Below are positions 35,210-46,929 of a stretch of DNA of 64,000 nucleotides, in pieces. The first letter of the stretch is position 1. Each line of letters starts with the position of its first letter. Position numbers and translations under genes: made by a program. The notes under the pieces are model-generated. The model was not told where the DNA came from and ran no database searches. It saw nothing but the letters and a program-made list of their open reading frames with translations. The DNA lies in contig WUJK01000006.1 in NCBI GenBank assembly GCA_011317545.1, positions 1,984,001-2,048,000 of the forward strand, read 5' to 3'. The DNA comes from Coniella vitis (Eukaryota; Ascomycota; Sordariomycetes; Diaporthales; Schizoparmaceae).

Positions 35210-37408
35210 GGGAATAGGGATATGTTGGGAGGAATGATTTTTACAAGGACTATATACAGTCGAGTATCATGGCAAGTAAAAAGAACGTGAAGAAAAGCCG
35301 CTTCTATATACAATGGGTGTTTTACATGCCCGGTATTAATTAAATTTTAATTCAATTTGACGATGCCCGGAACCTTTCGACTGTATGATGCACCGGTTCG
35401 CTTTTCAGGGCAACTGATGTCGAATCACCACCAGCCACGAAAGAAAAACTCCAGTGCACCCGAACTCTTTGCAAATTTAGCCAATTCCACAGAAACTTAG
35501 TATTAGGGACAATGCCAACCTGGACATGGTGTCCGACAGAAGTCAGCATTATAAATGAATCGGAACGAGTCCCCTTGGCCAATGATTTACTCGCTTACTA
35601 TGAAGTTACGCATTGGGGACTTTTCCTCATTCCCATCGCAATGGACAACTTATCGCTTGATCAACAATACCAAGTGTTTGAATAAGCGTATCAAGGTATC
35701 AATTGATGTCTCTGAAAGGATCGTATGTCTGACCAGCCACACAGACAAGCATGACTATATCCACTGCTGTCATACGACTCGCTTGTTCACAAGTTGGCTT
35801 GTAATTTTGTAGTTGAAAGATCGAACAGCTTTCATTTCCCGCTTACTCCGCTAACACGACCCAAATCGTCAAGCGAACCGAGCTCAATCCGTTCAGAAGA
35901 CGACCTCCAACGGACGACTATGTTGGCATGACGGTTCTGCATGCTATAATTCGAAGTATTCGATTCGATACTCATGCGAGGGAGCCATGGTCGTGGGCGT
36001 CGGTTCTCAACAGACTCTATCGTCGTCACGGCTGGCCAAGCATACTTTGCCGAGAATCTTGACAGATGTGCAACCAGGATACCAGCCATGATCTCCCGGT
36101 TCCTGCCATCTTAATTTCAGTCCGAGGATTCGTGCCCTCCCCCGTAGGCCAAGTGCTCGGTTGTATCTTATGTGAAGAAGATACTCCATCTGGCCTACAT
36201 GATAACGATGGAAGCAGTCAGAGCAGTGTGTCAGAGAGCGAGAACGTGCTAGAGACGCACAGTCTCATGTTGCTCCAGGCGCCCTGTGTCTCAAGAGAGC
36301 CCAGCTAGCGAAGTGCTGGTTGCGTTATACAAACTTTTGTAGCAGCTCCTTGCCTTGCAGCAGGATCCTTTGGGCAGTTTAGCTAATTCACGTTCGTGCC
36401 TGTAAATACCTGCTGTATGGAAGGCGGTCAAGGAAAGAACGTTGACTTGCTGCTCTTGCAGCCTCGGTGAAATATTCCACAGCATAGCCTGTCAAGATGC
36501 TCGCCATATGCGTCCCCCATTCTTCTACTATGTCAAGCGTTGTAATGTGTTGTCGCCGATCCGAACGCAAAGGACTGGGAATGATCGTCCGTAGTCTCGG
36601 CTCCTAGCTGCCCAAGGTGATCTGCATGACATGACTTTTGAGTAGGACCCTGAAGATCAGTGGTCTCGACCCCAGACCCCATCACTGCGGTCGTGGTGGT
36701 TAGCGATAAGTGGCTACATAGTAAATGGTGTGTTGTCGTCGGAAGCTACTTGTGCCGGGGTGCCTGCTGTGGGTGTGGCAGGTGCGCTAAAGGTCGAAGC
36801 CAGGGTAGCCTTCGACCCCGACCCCCCACCCATACCCCTGTTTTACTAGTGGTTGGCCTAGCGCTGCCCGCCCCCCTCCCCGGCCCCTGGCCACCAAAAC
36901 GTGCCCTGTACTATGTATATAGTACCGTAGTAGCTGAACCCCAGCCGTGCATCTGAACCCAGCCTCCTCCTCCAAGAGGAGCGTGTAATTGTAGCTGTTC
37001 CCAACCACCAACTTTTCCCCCACAACGACCCTATGGGGGCAAAGGAATCCACCAGTATCCTCATCGTGCCATGATATTCTGTGGGGCTATGCCTCTAGGC
37101 CTTGATCTTGGATCGCTTTCCAGATCTTCTGATCCGTCTTATTTTTCTTTTAATCTTTTTTTAATCTGGTGATTTGGGTATGTGTTTTTCCGTTCTTTGC
37201 CTGTGCTCTACTTTTTGCTATTTCTCATTTTCAACGTCTCAACCACTGTCAATACTCTTCTTCTGAAGTAGAACCTCACTATCAACCCCAGGCCAGCAGG
37301 CCAAACAAACAATCCCTTACCCTGTGCTGAGCTTATCGACTCTCTCTCTCTCTCTCTAAAAAGAAAAGAGGCATCGTCAATATTCAAAAAGGAAAAGAAA
37401 AAAAAAAA
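35210..37408. other. Gene-free spacer, 2.2 kb
   Basis: No supported gene. TACATAGTA at 36715-36723 and TACTATGTA at 36909-36917, followed by ATATAGTAC, lie 500-700 bases upstream of the next start. A CT repeat of about nine units occurs at 37340-37358, with an A-rich leader directly before the ATG at 37409. Confidence 0.55.
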
Positions 37409-38182
37409 ATGCATATCTCCAACCACCCCGTCCCGCTCTGCGCGCTACTCCTCTCCGCCGCCTTCTCCTCGCAACTCGCACACTGCATGCCCCTCGCCGA
37501 CTCGCTACCAGAGCCAGAGACCCAAGCTCTCCAAGCCCGCGCCACCTACTCCGTCGTCCCGATAGGGGGCGAAAGCACCTCCTCCTCCACCCCATCCTCC
37601 GCCCCAGAAGCCACAAAAACCATCATCGAGACCGTGACGGATCAGGTCACTGCCACTGCCACTGCCACCGCCACCGACACCGCGCCCGCAAGCGCAAGCG
37701 CGGGTGAAGCAACCACCACGCGAACCGTCACGCAGACGGACATCTCCATCGTGGCTATCTCGTCCTCGCCCGCGACGGTCGTCGAGACGCAGACAGTCAC
37801 CGATGTGATCACGGCGACGCCCTCTAGCTCGAGTTTGAGTTTGAGCCCGAGCTCCAGCTTGGTTTCGTCAGTATCGCCGTCTACTGGGTCTCTCTCTACA
37901 GTACCGGTTTCTCTTTCTCCGTCGTCATCTTTTGCTCTCACTACCGAGGCTTGGACGACCGCGTCCTCCATCATACCCATCTCCCTTCCGCCATATCCAA
38001 CAACGACAACCCAGCACACCACAGGGGGCAGTCCCAGCCACAGCCATGGCAACAGCCGCTCAGGCTGGCTCCCGCGGCCCTCCACCTTCCTCACCAGCCG
38101 CACGAAATCCGCTGATGACGGCCAGCGGCATACCTCGTACCCGGCTTGGAATGGAACATGGCCGCCGTATCGTGCGGTCTAG
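37409..38182 (+). CDS. Secreted Ser/Thr-rich protein with a likely Kex2 site
   Basis: Single exon of 257 residues. The signal peptide is MHISNHPVPLCALLLSAAFSSQLAHC. A short acidic propeptide ends in LQAR, after which ATYSVVPIGGES begins, a layout suggesting processing by a Kex2-like protease. Residues ~55-200 are Ser/Thr/Ala/Val-rich with repeated TVT(D/Q) and VETQTVTDVI elements, expected to be heavily O-mannosylated. The tail has a His/Ser-rich patch and ends WNGTWPPYRAV without a hydrophobic GPI signal, so the protein is probably released or wall-associated. I do not recognise a family with known function. The ATG follows a run of nine A. Confidence 0.75.
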   Translation: MHISNHPVPLCALLLSAAFSSQLAHCMPLADSLPEPETQALQARATYSVVPIGGESTSSSTPSSAPEATKTIIETVTDQVTATATATATDTAPASASAGEATTTRTVTQTDISIVAISSSPATVVETQTVTDVITATPSSSSLSLSPSSSLVSSVSPSTGSLSTVPVSLSPSSSFALTTEAWTTASSIIPISLPPYPTTTTQHTTGGSPSHSHGNSRSGWLPRPSTFLTSRTKSADDGQRHTSYPAWNGTWPPYRAV

Positions 38183-38810
38183 GGTGATGATTCGTTTGGT
38201 GTATTATGTATACCTTGCCTGACCTCCTCGTGAGAAGAGGGGTGGGGTGCAGGGGAGGAATGGATGGGGGTTATGTTGCGATAGACAGGACGATGGGGAT
38301 TATAGAGATAATGTATAATCTGCAGCATGTATATAGCTTTCAAATAGAGAATTGTCCATTACTTACACCATTCAAGGGGAAGGATGGCGCAATTAAATTC
38401 AAGGTCTGTAAATATATGAAAATGTGGCTCGGGAAATCCATACATGTTAGCTAGTGAATAAAAATATGGACAACAAAAACGGGACTAGTCCCAGTCTTGA
38501 AATGTTTTTGACAGAATATATAAACGTAACAGGTTAAAAGAGGACTAGCATAATCCGTACGGAATGGAGAATCACTATTTAACTTCTTTGCAGTCTTCTG
38601 TTACTACTATCCATCATACTTTGGAAAAGCCTTAATGGGCCATATCTCGGGACTTCCGCCTAGAAAAGCCGCACCCCAAGCAGAAGAAGAATCCTATACC
38701 ACCAAAGGAATAGACAACATGAAATGGGTATTGTAGGAAGTGGTAGAAGAGAAGAAAGAGCAAAGAAGAGCATGATCTCGGCATCCTCCTCAACAAACGC
38801 ACACAAACAC
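38183..38810. other. Convergent 3' spacer
   Basis: These 628 A/T-rich bases lie between the stop codons of two converging genes. They hold ATATATA-type stretches and no coding frame, and probably contain both 3' UTRs. Confidence 0.6.
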
Positions 38811-40273
38811 TCAAACCTCCCGAATACAAGCAATCATCAACCGCTCATAGTCACCGCTTGTCTCGGACTTGATCCTGCGCGAGAGATCCTTGCCATAGCG
38901 CTGCTTGTACGCACCCTTGACATTGGCCATGTTGCCCTTGTCCCAGTGGCTGCGAACGACGCGTGCAACGAGCAGTTCGTCCTTTGTACCTGCGCCGGCC
39001 ATGGCGTCCTCGAGGAGCATGGCCTGGTGCATGTACTTGTCAATGGCGTGCCGCAGCTGGAACAGCAGCGCATCTTCCATGTGCCCGCGAAACTCCTTCT
39101 TGATGACCGTCTCGAGGTCGCGCGCGTATTTGAGCTTGTACTCGTGCGCAATAGCACGAATTTGATTGTCGTTGCGCGTGCTGAGAATGCTGCACACGCG
39201 CAGCTCGTCAGTCCCAATCTTGCCCTCGGTAGCAGTGTACAGCGCGTCTACATCGCGGTCAATATCGGCCTTGATGACGGGAGCTGAGTCCTCGGCGCGA
39301 GTGGCACCTAAGACGATGTCAAAGTGGCGCTCTGTCTTGAGGCTGAGCTCGCCTCGGACAGCCGATAGCAGGTCACGATGAAAAGCACTCTTGTACGCTG
39401 ACTTGATGGCTTGTAAATCGGCGTTGCTTCGGCCCAGGAGCACGTCGTTCAGCACTGACTCCTTCGTACCTGGGCCATCCATGGCCTGCTTCAGCAGGCT
39501 TATGTCATGGCGCAGGGGGCCTTGGGCAATTGCGACAAGACCCTTCTCAAAGTAGCCCGATGTCTCGCTTTGGAGATCGGCGATGAGATTCCGGCGGTGA
39601 TTGCGTGTGTAGGCCTCGTTGATGGCTTGGATCTGTGCAGGGTCTTTATCGGCGAGTTCGCGAATCAGTGCCTTTTCGTCGGTGCCGAAACCCTTCATTG
39701 CCTTGCGCAAGTTGTCTGCGGTAGGCCTCGCGTCCCAGTTGATGATCTGCGGCGGGCCGTAGCCTGGAGACGGCGGGGTTGGGTATGCGGCTGGCGGCGG
39801 CGCACCGTAGCCTTGCTGGGGAGCGCCATAAGGAGATGGGGCGCCATATTGGCCCGGTGGGGGCGGCGGCGGCTGCTGGTAATGAGATTGGGGGCCTCCT
39901 GGAGGTGGTGCGCCGTAGCCTTGTGGAGGAGGAGGTTGACCGTAGGGCGCGGGCGCAGGCGCATATGGGCTTTGAACAGGAGGAGCGCCGTACTGGGCCG
40001 GGGGCTGGCCGTACTGCTGGGGCGGGGGCTGGCCGTATTGCGATGGAGGTTGGCCGTACTGTTGCGGCGGCGGCGGCTGACCGTATTGCTGGGGTGGCTG
40101 CTGGTAACCACCGTACTGATTTGGGGGAGGGTGTTGCTGCTGCGGTGGTGGAGGATGGCCGTAGTAGCCGCCTTGGGGGGGAGGTTGGTCTGCGACCCAT
40201 GTTAGCGCTTTTGTCTAGGACACATGGAGACGAGGCTCTGCTTACTATAGGCTGGATATCCTCCGTAAGACAT
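38811..40273 (-). CDS. Annexin with long Pro/Gly/Tyr/Gln-rich N-terminal head
   Basis: Two exons, 40273-40246 (28 nt) and 40189-38811, separated by a 56-nt intron with branch GCTAACATG; product of 468 residues. The first exon gives MSYGGYPAY|N and runs into about 150 residues of tandem QPPPQQYG-, GAPP- and YGQPP-type repeats. The core has four annexin repeats, each with a loop near its start: MKGFGTDEKAL, MDGPGTKESVL, GKIGTDELRV and MAGAGTKDELL. The GxGT-type loops are type II calcium sites; the third is irregular. Annexins bind acidic phospholipid membranes in a Ca2+-dependent way. The Pro/Gly/Tyr head resembles animal annexins A7 and A11 and may drive condensation or partner binding, an inference from composition. 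TATAAA sits about 220 bases upstream, and a GTC microsatellite lies in the presumed 5' UTR. Confidence 0.93.
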
Positions 40274-40317
40274 GTTGGCAGATTATGATTATTCTTATTG
40301 GCTTTGTCGATGTTGGT

Positions 40318-40362
<45 letters not shown>
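40318..40362. repeat. (GTC)15 microsatellite in the annexin leader
   Basis: Fifteen perfect GTC units (GAC on the annexin strand) lie 45-90 bases upstream of the annexin ATG, inside the likely 5' UTR. Length changes here could alter the leader; no such effect is shown by the sequence. Confidence 0.95.
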
Positions 40363-40364
<2 letters not shown>

Positions 40365-40492
40365 TGTACTCTGGTAGCTGCTGTCAAGACGAGGCTGGAT
40401 GAGAAACGAGAAGTGCAGCCAAGCAGACCGAGGAAGATGATGGATAATGGCCAAGATGGAGCTGAAAGTGCAGAACGGGATGGCCAGGGAAC

Positions 40493-40498
40493 ACTTTA
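40493..40498 (-). promoter_or_regulatory. Probable TATA box of the annexin gene
   Basis: TATAAA on the minus strand inside GAATATAAAGTGTTCCC, about 220 bases upstream of the ATG, leaving a leader of plausible length. Confidence 0.4.
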
Positions 40499-42762
40499 TA
40501 TTCTAGGAATGTCACCGGCGCAATCCAATGGCGGGCATGGGCACGCTTACACCGGGTCTGGTTGGATTGATGCCGCAGCTGCCTGGCTGCTACAGTAGGC
40601 GTGCTGGCGTGCTAGGCTGGGATCGGCTTGGCAACGGGGCTGTGTGCAAACCGCGTGCAAGGAACTCGGGTCTTGGAAAACGCTGTAGAAGTGGCTGTGG
40701 ATGGAGGAACACCGAAGAGGCTGGTGATCCAACCTTGACGATCTTGTCACGATCCTTGATCAATGTAGAAGCAGCTTGTTGGAAACCTTCTAGGGCTATT
40801 GCTCTCTCCCGCGTACTGCTCGTTCCTTCCATGAGCATCTTGCTGGTCGGCTTCAGGTACGCATCTACCATGTACCTAAGTACTTATGTAAATGCCCATA
40901 GTATCCAAAGCACCAACCCCAGTGCTTTTTTACTGAACTGCATTGGATTGAATGCCAACGGCTACAGATTACACAAACTCGAGGTTATGACGGCTGCACG
41001 TTTTGAGTTTGTCCATTTCAATACATAGGATGCAAGAAGTCGCACAAGTCGGCGCATATCACGAGTTCTCATGCCTCGATCACAGGCATGGTCCGATTCT
41101 TTGCGACCCCACCACCACCGGGCGGGCGCCACTACTATGTACTATGTATTCAAGTACCGCACAGCTTGGGTAGCGTGGCGCAAGACGTCATAGGCGCTGC
41201 ATACTGCACTATGCTGCCGTCTGCGATGCCCACATGTGCTAATCAATTTCTAGGTACTTGGGTACTTGCTCGTGCAATTGGGCTCCCTCAATTGCACTCC
41301 GGTTTTGGAAAGTATCGCCGTCTTACTGCAGCTGCGCACAGGTCTGCCTGTAGCGAACAAGACAAGCATACGGACGACCTGGAGCTCAGACGATGAGTAT
41401 TCGGCGGTTCATCGTTGATATCCTAACACAAGACCGTGAATGCTTCTTGTGATTTGTTCTTTGCCCGTCACTATGATGAAGTCTTTAAATTCTATTTGCC
41501 ATGCAGCCCTCCGACCCAGGTCACCCAATCCAAGCCCCTAAGGTGATTGAATTGTCTGTGCACTAGGCAGCATGATTTTTATACATAGTATGGTCCGAGT
41601 ACTTCTACATATTACATAGTAATTCAAAGCATCATCCATGACTGACGACAAAAGCAATCGAGAGCATCAGCCACACAGCCTCAGGAGTATACACAACAAC
41701 TGGTTATATAGTATACTGTATGTGTGGCCTGGAAATAACCTCAACAGACACGTCGCTGCAACGCTCATTGCCACACCTTGCGTGCCAGGTTAATATCGGT
41801 GCTTCATTTGATGCTAGAGGCAGCCCTAGGCACATTTGAATATCTGGTTGTACTTTCAAATCCATGCTGGTTGCGCGTGTGATTTGGAATTGTCCCGGTT
41901 GAGTCGATCTCGACATTGACAATCGTTCGAAGCTCATGGTGGTCTCATTGGCTTCACCGGAGAGCGGAATGTGGAATTAGCAAAAAGAGGACGCTAGTTG
42001 GCCGGGTTGACGACGCAAGATATCAAGTCAATGCTGCACACCTGAATAGCCTGTCATCTCAATGATCATGAATTGTATCCCGTCACATGATATAAAAAGC
42101 TGTGTAACTATGCGCTCGCAAAGGATTGTAGCAAACTTTGCGGACAAAAGACGCCAAAATCCGCTTTTTAGATGAATTCGAACGCTTTTCTTTCGTTATT
42201 TCCGTTTAAATAGAAATTTCGAGAATTATTTTGTTAATTCAATCTAAATTTTCAATGACTGCTTTAACCAATTATAGTAAAGTTTAAAATATAACTTATT
42301 TCAAAGCTAACTAAATATAGTTTAGCCTTACTGTACTAGCGCAAAATGATAAAATCGTATAAAAGCTGCTCAGCAGCTGGTCTTTCAAACCCCCTTTTGT
42401 TAAGCTTTATTGGTCGCGCTTTCTACGCGGAACAAACTAAAATTTACGAGGCGTTGGCAACGCTTTGTGTAGAGAAGAAGGAGCAACGCACTCTTCGCAC
42501 TTCCGCGGTACTTTAGAGAAGGCGCTTTCTGTCAGTTTACCTTGACAGCTTCAAGTTTGATACCGATTTTCTTCTTCTTTTCTTTCCAATCTTTCTTTAA
42601 GTTTTCGTCGATTATCTCCAACAGCTGCATCTTGCCGGCCTGCCAGCTGCCTTCGCGCAACTGTATCGCGTCAAGACGCGTTGTTGACCCTAGACCGGAT
42701 TTGGCTGGAAATTCTTTCACTTGCACACGCAATCAAACGTCTTTCTTTACTCATACGCAAAT

Positions 42763-42785
42763 GTGAGGTTGACTGCAAACCTCAC
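42763..42785 (+). repeat. Perfect 8-bp inverted repeat, possible 5' UTR hairpin
   Basis: GTGAGGTT and AACCTCAC flank a 7-base loop GACTGCA, 117 bases upstream of the zinc-finger gene's ATG. If transcribed it would form a short stable stem. No function is known. Confidence 0.6.
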
Positions 42786-42901
42786 TGCCATCCTTCTCAA
42801 CCCAGCACGCCTGCAAATCCGTTTCCTGGGGATAGCAGCGATTCAAGCGGAACCCGGAAGAGACTGGGATTCGCCTAACCTGCAGTGCACCCTTTCGCAG
42901 A

Positions 42902-45326
42902 ATGCAAACAGCAGGCCCCGGTGTGGCGCCGATCACCCCCACCACAGCCCCGGGCCCATCACTTCTCAACGGCACCGGTCCCGGCCCCGGACAAGTCACC
43001 GCCCCGTCCGCTACCGGCTCCGCGACCTCTGCTCGCCCATCTCCAGCAGCGTCTTCTTCTTCGCATTCCGCCGTCCCCCAAATCGTGTCGGACCTGGCCA
43101 GCGACCGACCCGCTCAGTTTCCAGCCATTCCTTCCACCCAGCCTGCTCCAACCTCTGCGGCTGCATCGAGCTCTCCTGCTCCTGCTTCTCGTCCGTCTGG
43201 GGTTGGCATGCTTGTGTCCAATAAAGCCGGTCGAGGCTCAGCTCGTATCTCACAACCACAATCCTCAGCGCCTTTCCCCAGTACGCAGCCACCACCAGCC
43301 AAACCACGGATGGCCCAACACCATCCTGAAGCCGGCCCCGACACTGGCACTTCCTCTCAGGGCATCCCTCCGACGTCTGGTTTCCCGTCGCCGGGTCGTG
43401 ATAACTCGAATATCAAGTTCATAGACGACCGTACGAGAATAACGTTTGGGATCCAGCAGTCCGTCCCCGAAGCTGTGCGGCGATCAGTCCGTGATAATTG
43501 GAAAAAGTGCCTGCTGGGCTCCGAATTCCATTTAGCCTTTGTTGTAAGTGCCCAGAATCTGGTATAGTACTGCAGAATACGCATGACTAAATAATAGTGA
43601 AATAGCTAAATGCTGCCATCCATTATGCCACCCCGGCTGCTATCCAGCGTGGCATCCGCGACTTTGGTACTGCCATGATTGCCGCTGCGAAGCATTCCAT
43701 TGTCGACATGATGACACAGCAGGATTTGGACGAGGTTGCAGACCTGATCCTTGCTAAAGCCGGTGTCAATTTCTTTGACAAGGCTCTTGAAATGCGTCTC
43801 AAGACAATCGAGGCTAAGAAATTGATCAATGCCCTTGCACGCGCTGAACGTCTCGGATATGACCCTAGTGACGTCGACGAGGATTCCACACAGCACGCCG
43901 CACCAGCTGCCGGTCATACTCCCATGCCAGGGAAGGTGCCCATGCATGGTGGACCTTCGCCTGTCCCAAACGGGCCTCATCTTCCATCTCAGCCACCCCA
44001 GGAACCTCTTCCTCTGCACTGCAGCATTTGCCTCCGGCGCTTTACTCGCCAGTCGGCCTACGACCATCATGTCAAGGCTAGAGTCTGCACGAGAACGCCT
44101 AGCACGCCCAACGGATTCAAATACAATTGCCAGCATTGCGGCCAAGGGTTTACTACGGTTATGGGACTGCAATATGTAAGCCCTCCTTGGGTCCCTTTGT
44201 CTTTCCTGCTTTTCTTGCTCCTTTGCGACTTGCAATCAATTTGAGAAGGAGCCGTATACTGACTTGTTCTTTACAGCACAATGCGAACAAGGTCTGCGGA
44301 GACTTTGGCGAGCCCTTGAGAGCCAGTCCTGTTCCTGCAGCAGTACCGGCGACTCCAGTTCCTGTCAAGACGAAACCCAACTCGACCCAATACACTACAC
44401 CCATTGCTCCACCAACCCAACCTCAAGCCATTCCGGCCCCAACTGGTTCTATTATTAGCGGAACTCCCGGCCTGACTTCTGCTGACGGCTCCATTAGTGA
44501 TCCTTATGCCCACTTGTCGCCTGAGCAGCTGGCAGCTATGCAGCAGGAGCTTCGGGAAGCCGAACTCAAGTACTCGGACAAGATGCGGCAGGCAATGCAG
44601 AATCCGAATGAAGATGAGAGAAGGCAAAAGCTGGATGGACTGGGCAACTCATTCGGCACCAAACAGTCCTTGATTCGCAAAAAGTATGGTGTCCGGCTCC
44701 GAATGCGCAGGACCAAGGCAGAGATTGTAGCCGAGAGAGATCGCATGCAATACAAGACGGCAGCTGAACTACAGGCAGAGCTCAACACTGGACTTTCTCG
44801 CATAGGCCCCGGTCGACCCACCGCCATCGCCTATAGGAATGGATTCGACAGCACTCAAAACAGCAGCAAGCCACAAAACCAGCCCACTAGCGGAGGTAGT
44901 TGGGCAGCTGTGAATCAGCCAGCAGTCCCTATAGTCACCCTGGCCTCGTCCGCACCTGTACCCCAGCCCAAAACGGAGAATGCAGACATGCAAGTCAGCA
45001 TGCGCCCGGGCAAACGCCAATTTGGAGGAGACGGCGAGCTTCCGCAGAACAAGCGGACAGCTTACACCGACATGGGAGGACTGGGTGGTGCAGCTGCAGA
45101 GGCGGAAACCAAGGATCCTACCCTTCTGCGAGGCAACCCCCGGGCTCCAGGTACAGTGGATGAGCCGGTCACCTTGGATGACAGCGGGAGCGACGAGTCT
45201 GAGTCGAGCTCGGATTCAGACAATGAAGATATTCCCGCTCAGTTGCCGGCGAGTGTTCTTCAGAGTTTGCAGCGACCAGGCTCAGTTTCCTTGTCACGTC
45301 CTAGCTCGAACGCGGGGTCATCCTGA
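42902..45326 (+). CDS. Nuclear-type protein with two C2HC-like zinc fingers
   Basis: Three exons: 42902-43543, 43606-44175 and 44277-45326 (introns of 62 and 101 nt), 753 residues. Residues 1-165 are disordered, Ser/Pro/Ala-rich. A conserved helical region follows (NIKFIDDRTRITFGIQQSVPEAVRRSVRDNWKKCLLGSEFHLAFV|LNAAIHYATPAAIQRGIRDFG). Two fingers come next: CSICLRRFTRQSAYDHHVKARVC (~353-375) and CQHCGQGFTTVMGLQYHNANKVC (~389-411). In both, the last ligand is Cys in place of His, and the second finger is split by the intron after LQY. A basic helical part (RRQKLDGLGNSFGTKQSLIRKKYGVRLRMRRTKAEIVAERDRMQ) and an acidic Ser/Asp tail follow. It resembles uncharacterised fungal zinc-finger proteins conserved in Pezizomycotina, and a role in chromatin or transcription is likely but unproven. 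Confidence 0.85.
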
Positions 45327-46888
45327 GTGCTGGCCATGGGCATTGGTGCTACGGTTGAGATGGTGGATGGGGTTTCGCTCAGCTGAGCTCCAGGAGTTTG
45401 GGTTCACTGCGGGTATTATGTTCTGGCATTGCTCTGTTGAGAATGAAAAGGGCTATGTTTGCTGGTGCAGATTCTCTGAATTTTTGCATTTTGAAGGTGT
45501 TGATTTTGCATGGCAAAGTTTGGCAGGGGGCTAGAATGCGGAAGACAGCAAGTAGCGAGAGGCATTCCTGAGTTGGTAGCATAGCATTTTTTTTGGTAGG
45601 ATATTATCCGGATCGGGGAGTCAAGGGGGTAACCTGCGTTGCAATGAAGGTATTGAAATGTTTGAGGGATTTACACTCTGCAGAACGGTGATATTTGCTT
45701 GTATCGTTTCCTTTTTTTTTTTTTCTTTTTTTTTTCCCCCCAGGTTTCTTGAAAAGACAACGATCATGGATACACAGACGTTGGTGCTCAGCTTTCAAAG
45801 ACCTTTCTTCGCAGAACGTACATTGAGGAATTCAAGGATTCCAATCGAAATATGTGCTACCCCGGTGACTGGCATAAATTCACTTGAATAATTGATTACC
45901 TGGGTATCTGGAGCTGAACAGGTTCCGTCCAAACGAACACTCCTACTAAGTATAATCTCGATAACAAGACAGTTCCTGTCTTTTACTGGATGATGGTATC
46001 TTATTACCATGACGCTGCTATACTATGTAGTACTGTTGTGAATCTTGTGGGAATTTATGGTATATATGTCATTGAAGGTTTCATTTTTTTTTAATCAACG
46101 AGATTTGGTGCAGATTCGTGAGAGAGCGAGCGAGTGAGTGAGTGGATCTCCACCCTTTGATGATGTTATGTTTTCTTCTTCTTCTTTATTATTATTATTA
46201 TTATTATTATTATTTTTAAGAAAAAAAAACAATAATATACATATCTATCAAGCTTGAGCTTCCATTGTCGGACTCGACTTTAACTAACGATTCAGTTGGG
46301 AGGAAGTGGTTGTCAGGACGGTAAGATGATGTACTATGTATACTATATACAAACAACCCCCGGCGTCTGGATCCTGAACAAATCCCGGACGTTATGACAA
46401 GATCAGACGAATCGAAGAAACGGTCGCTTAGCCGCTGGGAGATCTCGTATCCATTTTATTGCATTCCTTCGGACGTAGCTAGCCTTATACCAGTTGCTAC
46501 TTACTATCTGACCTCGAAGAAAGTTGTATCAATTCGGGATGCGACATGTTTGCCCGAGAGATCAATCCACCGAGAAGAATTCAGATTCTCATCTTACTAT
46601 CCATGCACGCCCCTAATGTATACATTGACGAACCGCTTCAATACATACGGTCATCTATTCTTCAACCAACCATAGCGCATGGCACGGTTCCAAAGAGATT
46701 CTGCAGCCGCACGTCAAGTACAGATTTACGATCCAATCCAAAGACCCAGTTCCAGAGACTAAAAAAGGGTGAGCACCAGAGCAATGTCTAAGAAAGTTAT
46801 AATCTCGTTCTCCATTAAAACATTACATAGGTATATTTACCCTGCAACGCACGTGCATGCTACTCGAGTGGGTATTTATAGAATATTG

Positions 46889-46929
<41 letters not shown>

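Larger units (their letters stand above)
40274..42901. other. Gene-free spacer with an A/T-rich island
   Basis: TACTATGTA occurs twice in overlap at 41133-41148, and TACATAGTA at 41582-41590 and 41613-41621. Around 41250 lies CTAGGTACTTGGGTACTTG. From about 42110 to 42540 the sequence is markedly A/T-rich and unlike its surroundings. It contains the inverted repeat AGCTGCT-C-AGCAGCT (42364-42378) and GCGTTGGCAACGC near 42452. A hairpin-forming repeat lies at 42763-42785. The frame at 42532-42732 on the minus strand looks polar and helical but has no ATG, so it is not called a gene. Confidence 0.5.

Noticed and set aside
2866..40520. Similar strings ATTCTGGGAATGTCGCC (about 2866) and ATTCTAGGAATGTCACC (about 40500)
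   Set aside because: Two mismatches in 17 bases and no shared flank; chance cannot be excluded.
42532..42732. Minus-strand frame with a polar, Lys-rich helical appearance
   Set aside because: It has no ATG, is closed by a stop just upstream, and lies in the presumed promoter of the zinc-finger gene; too weak to call.
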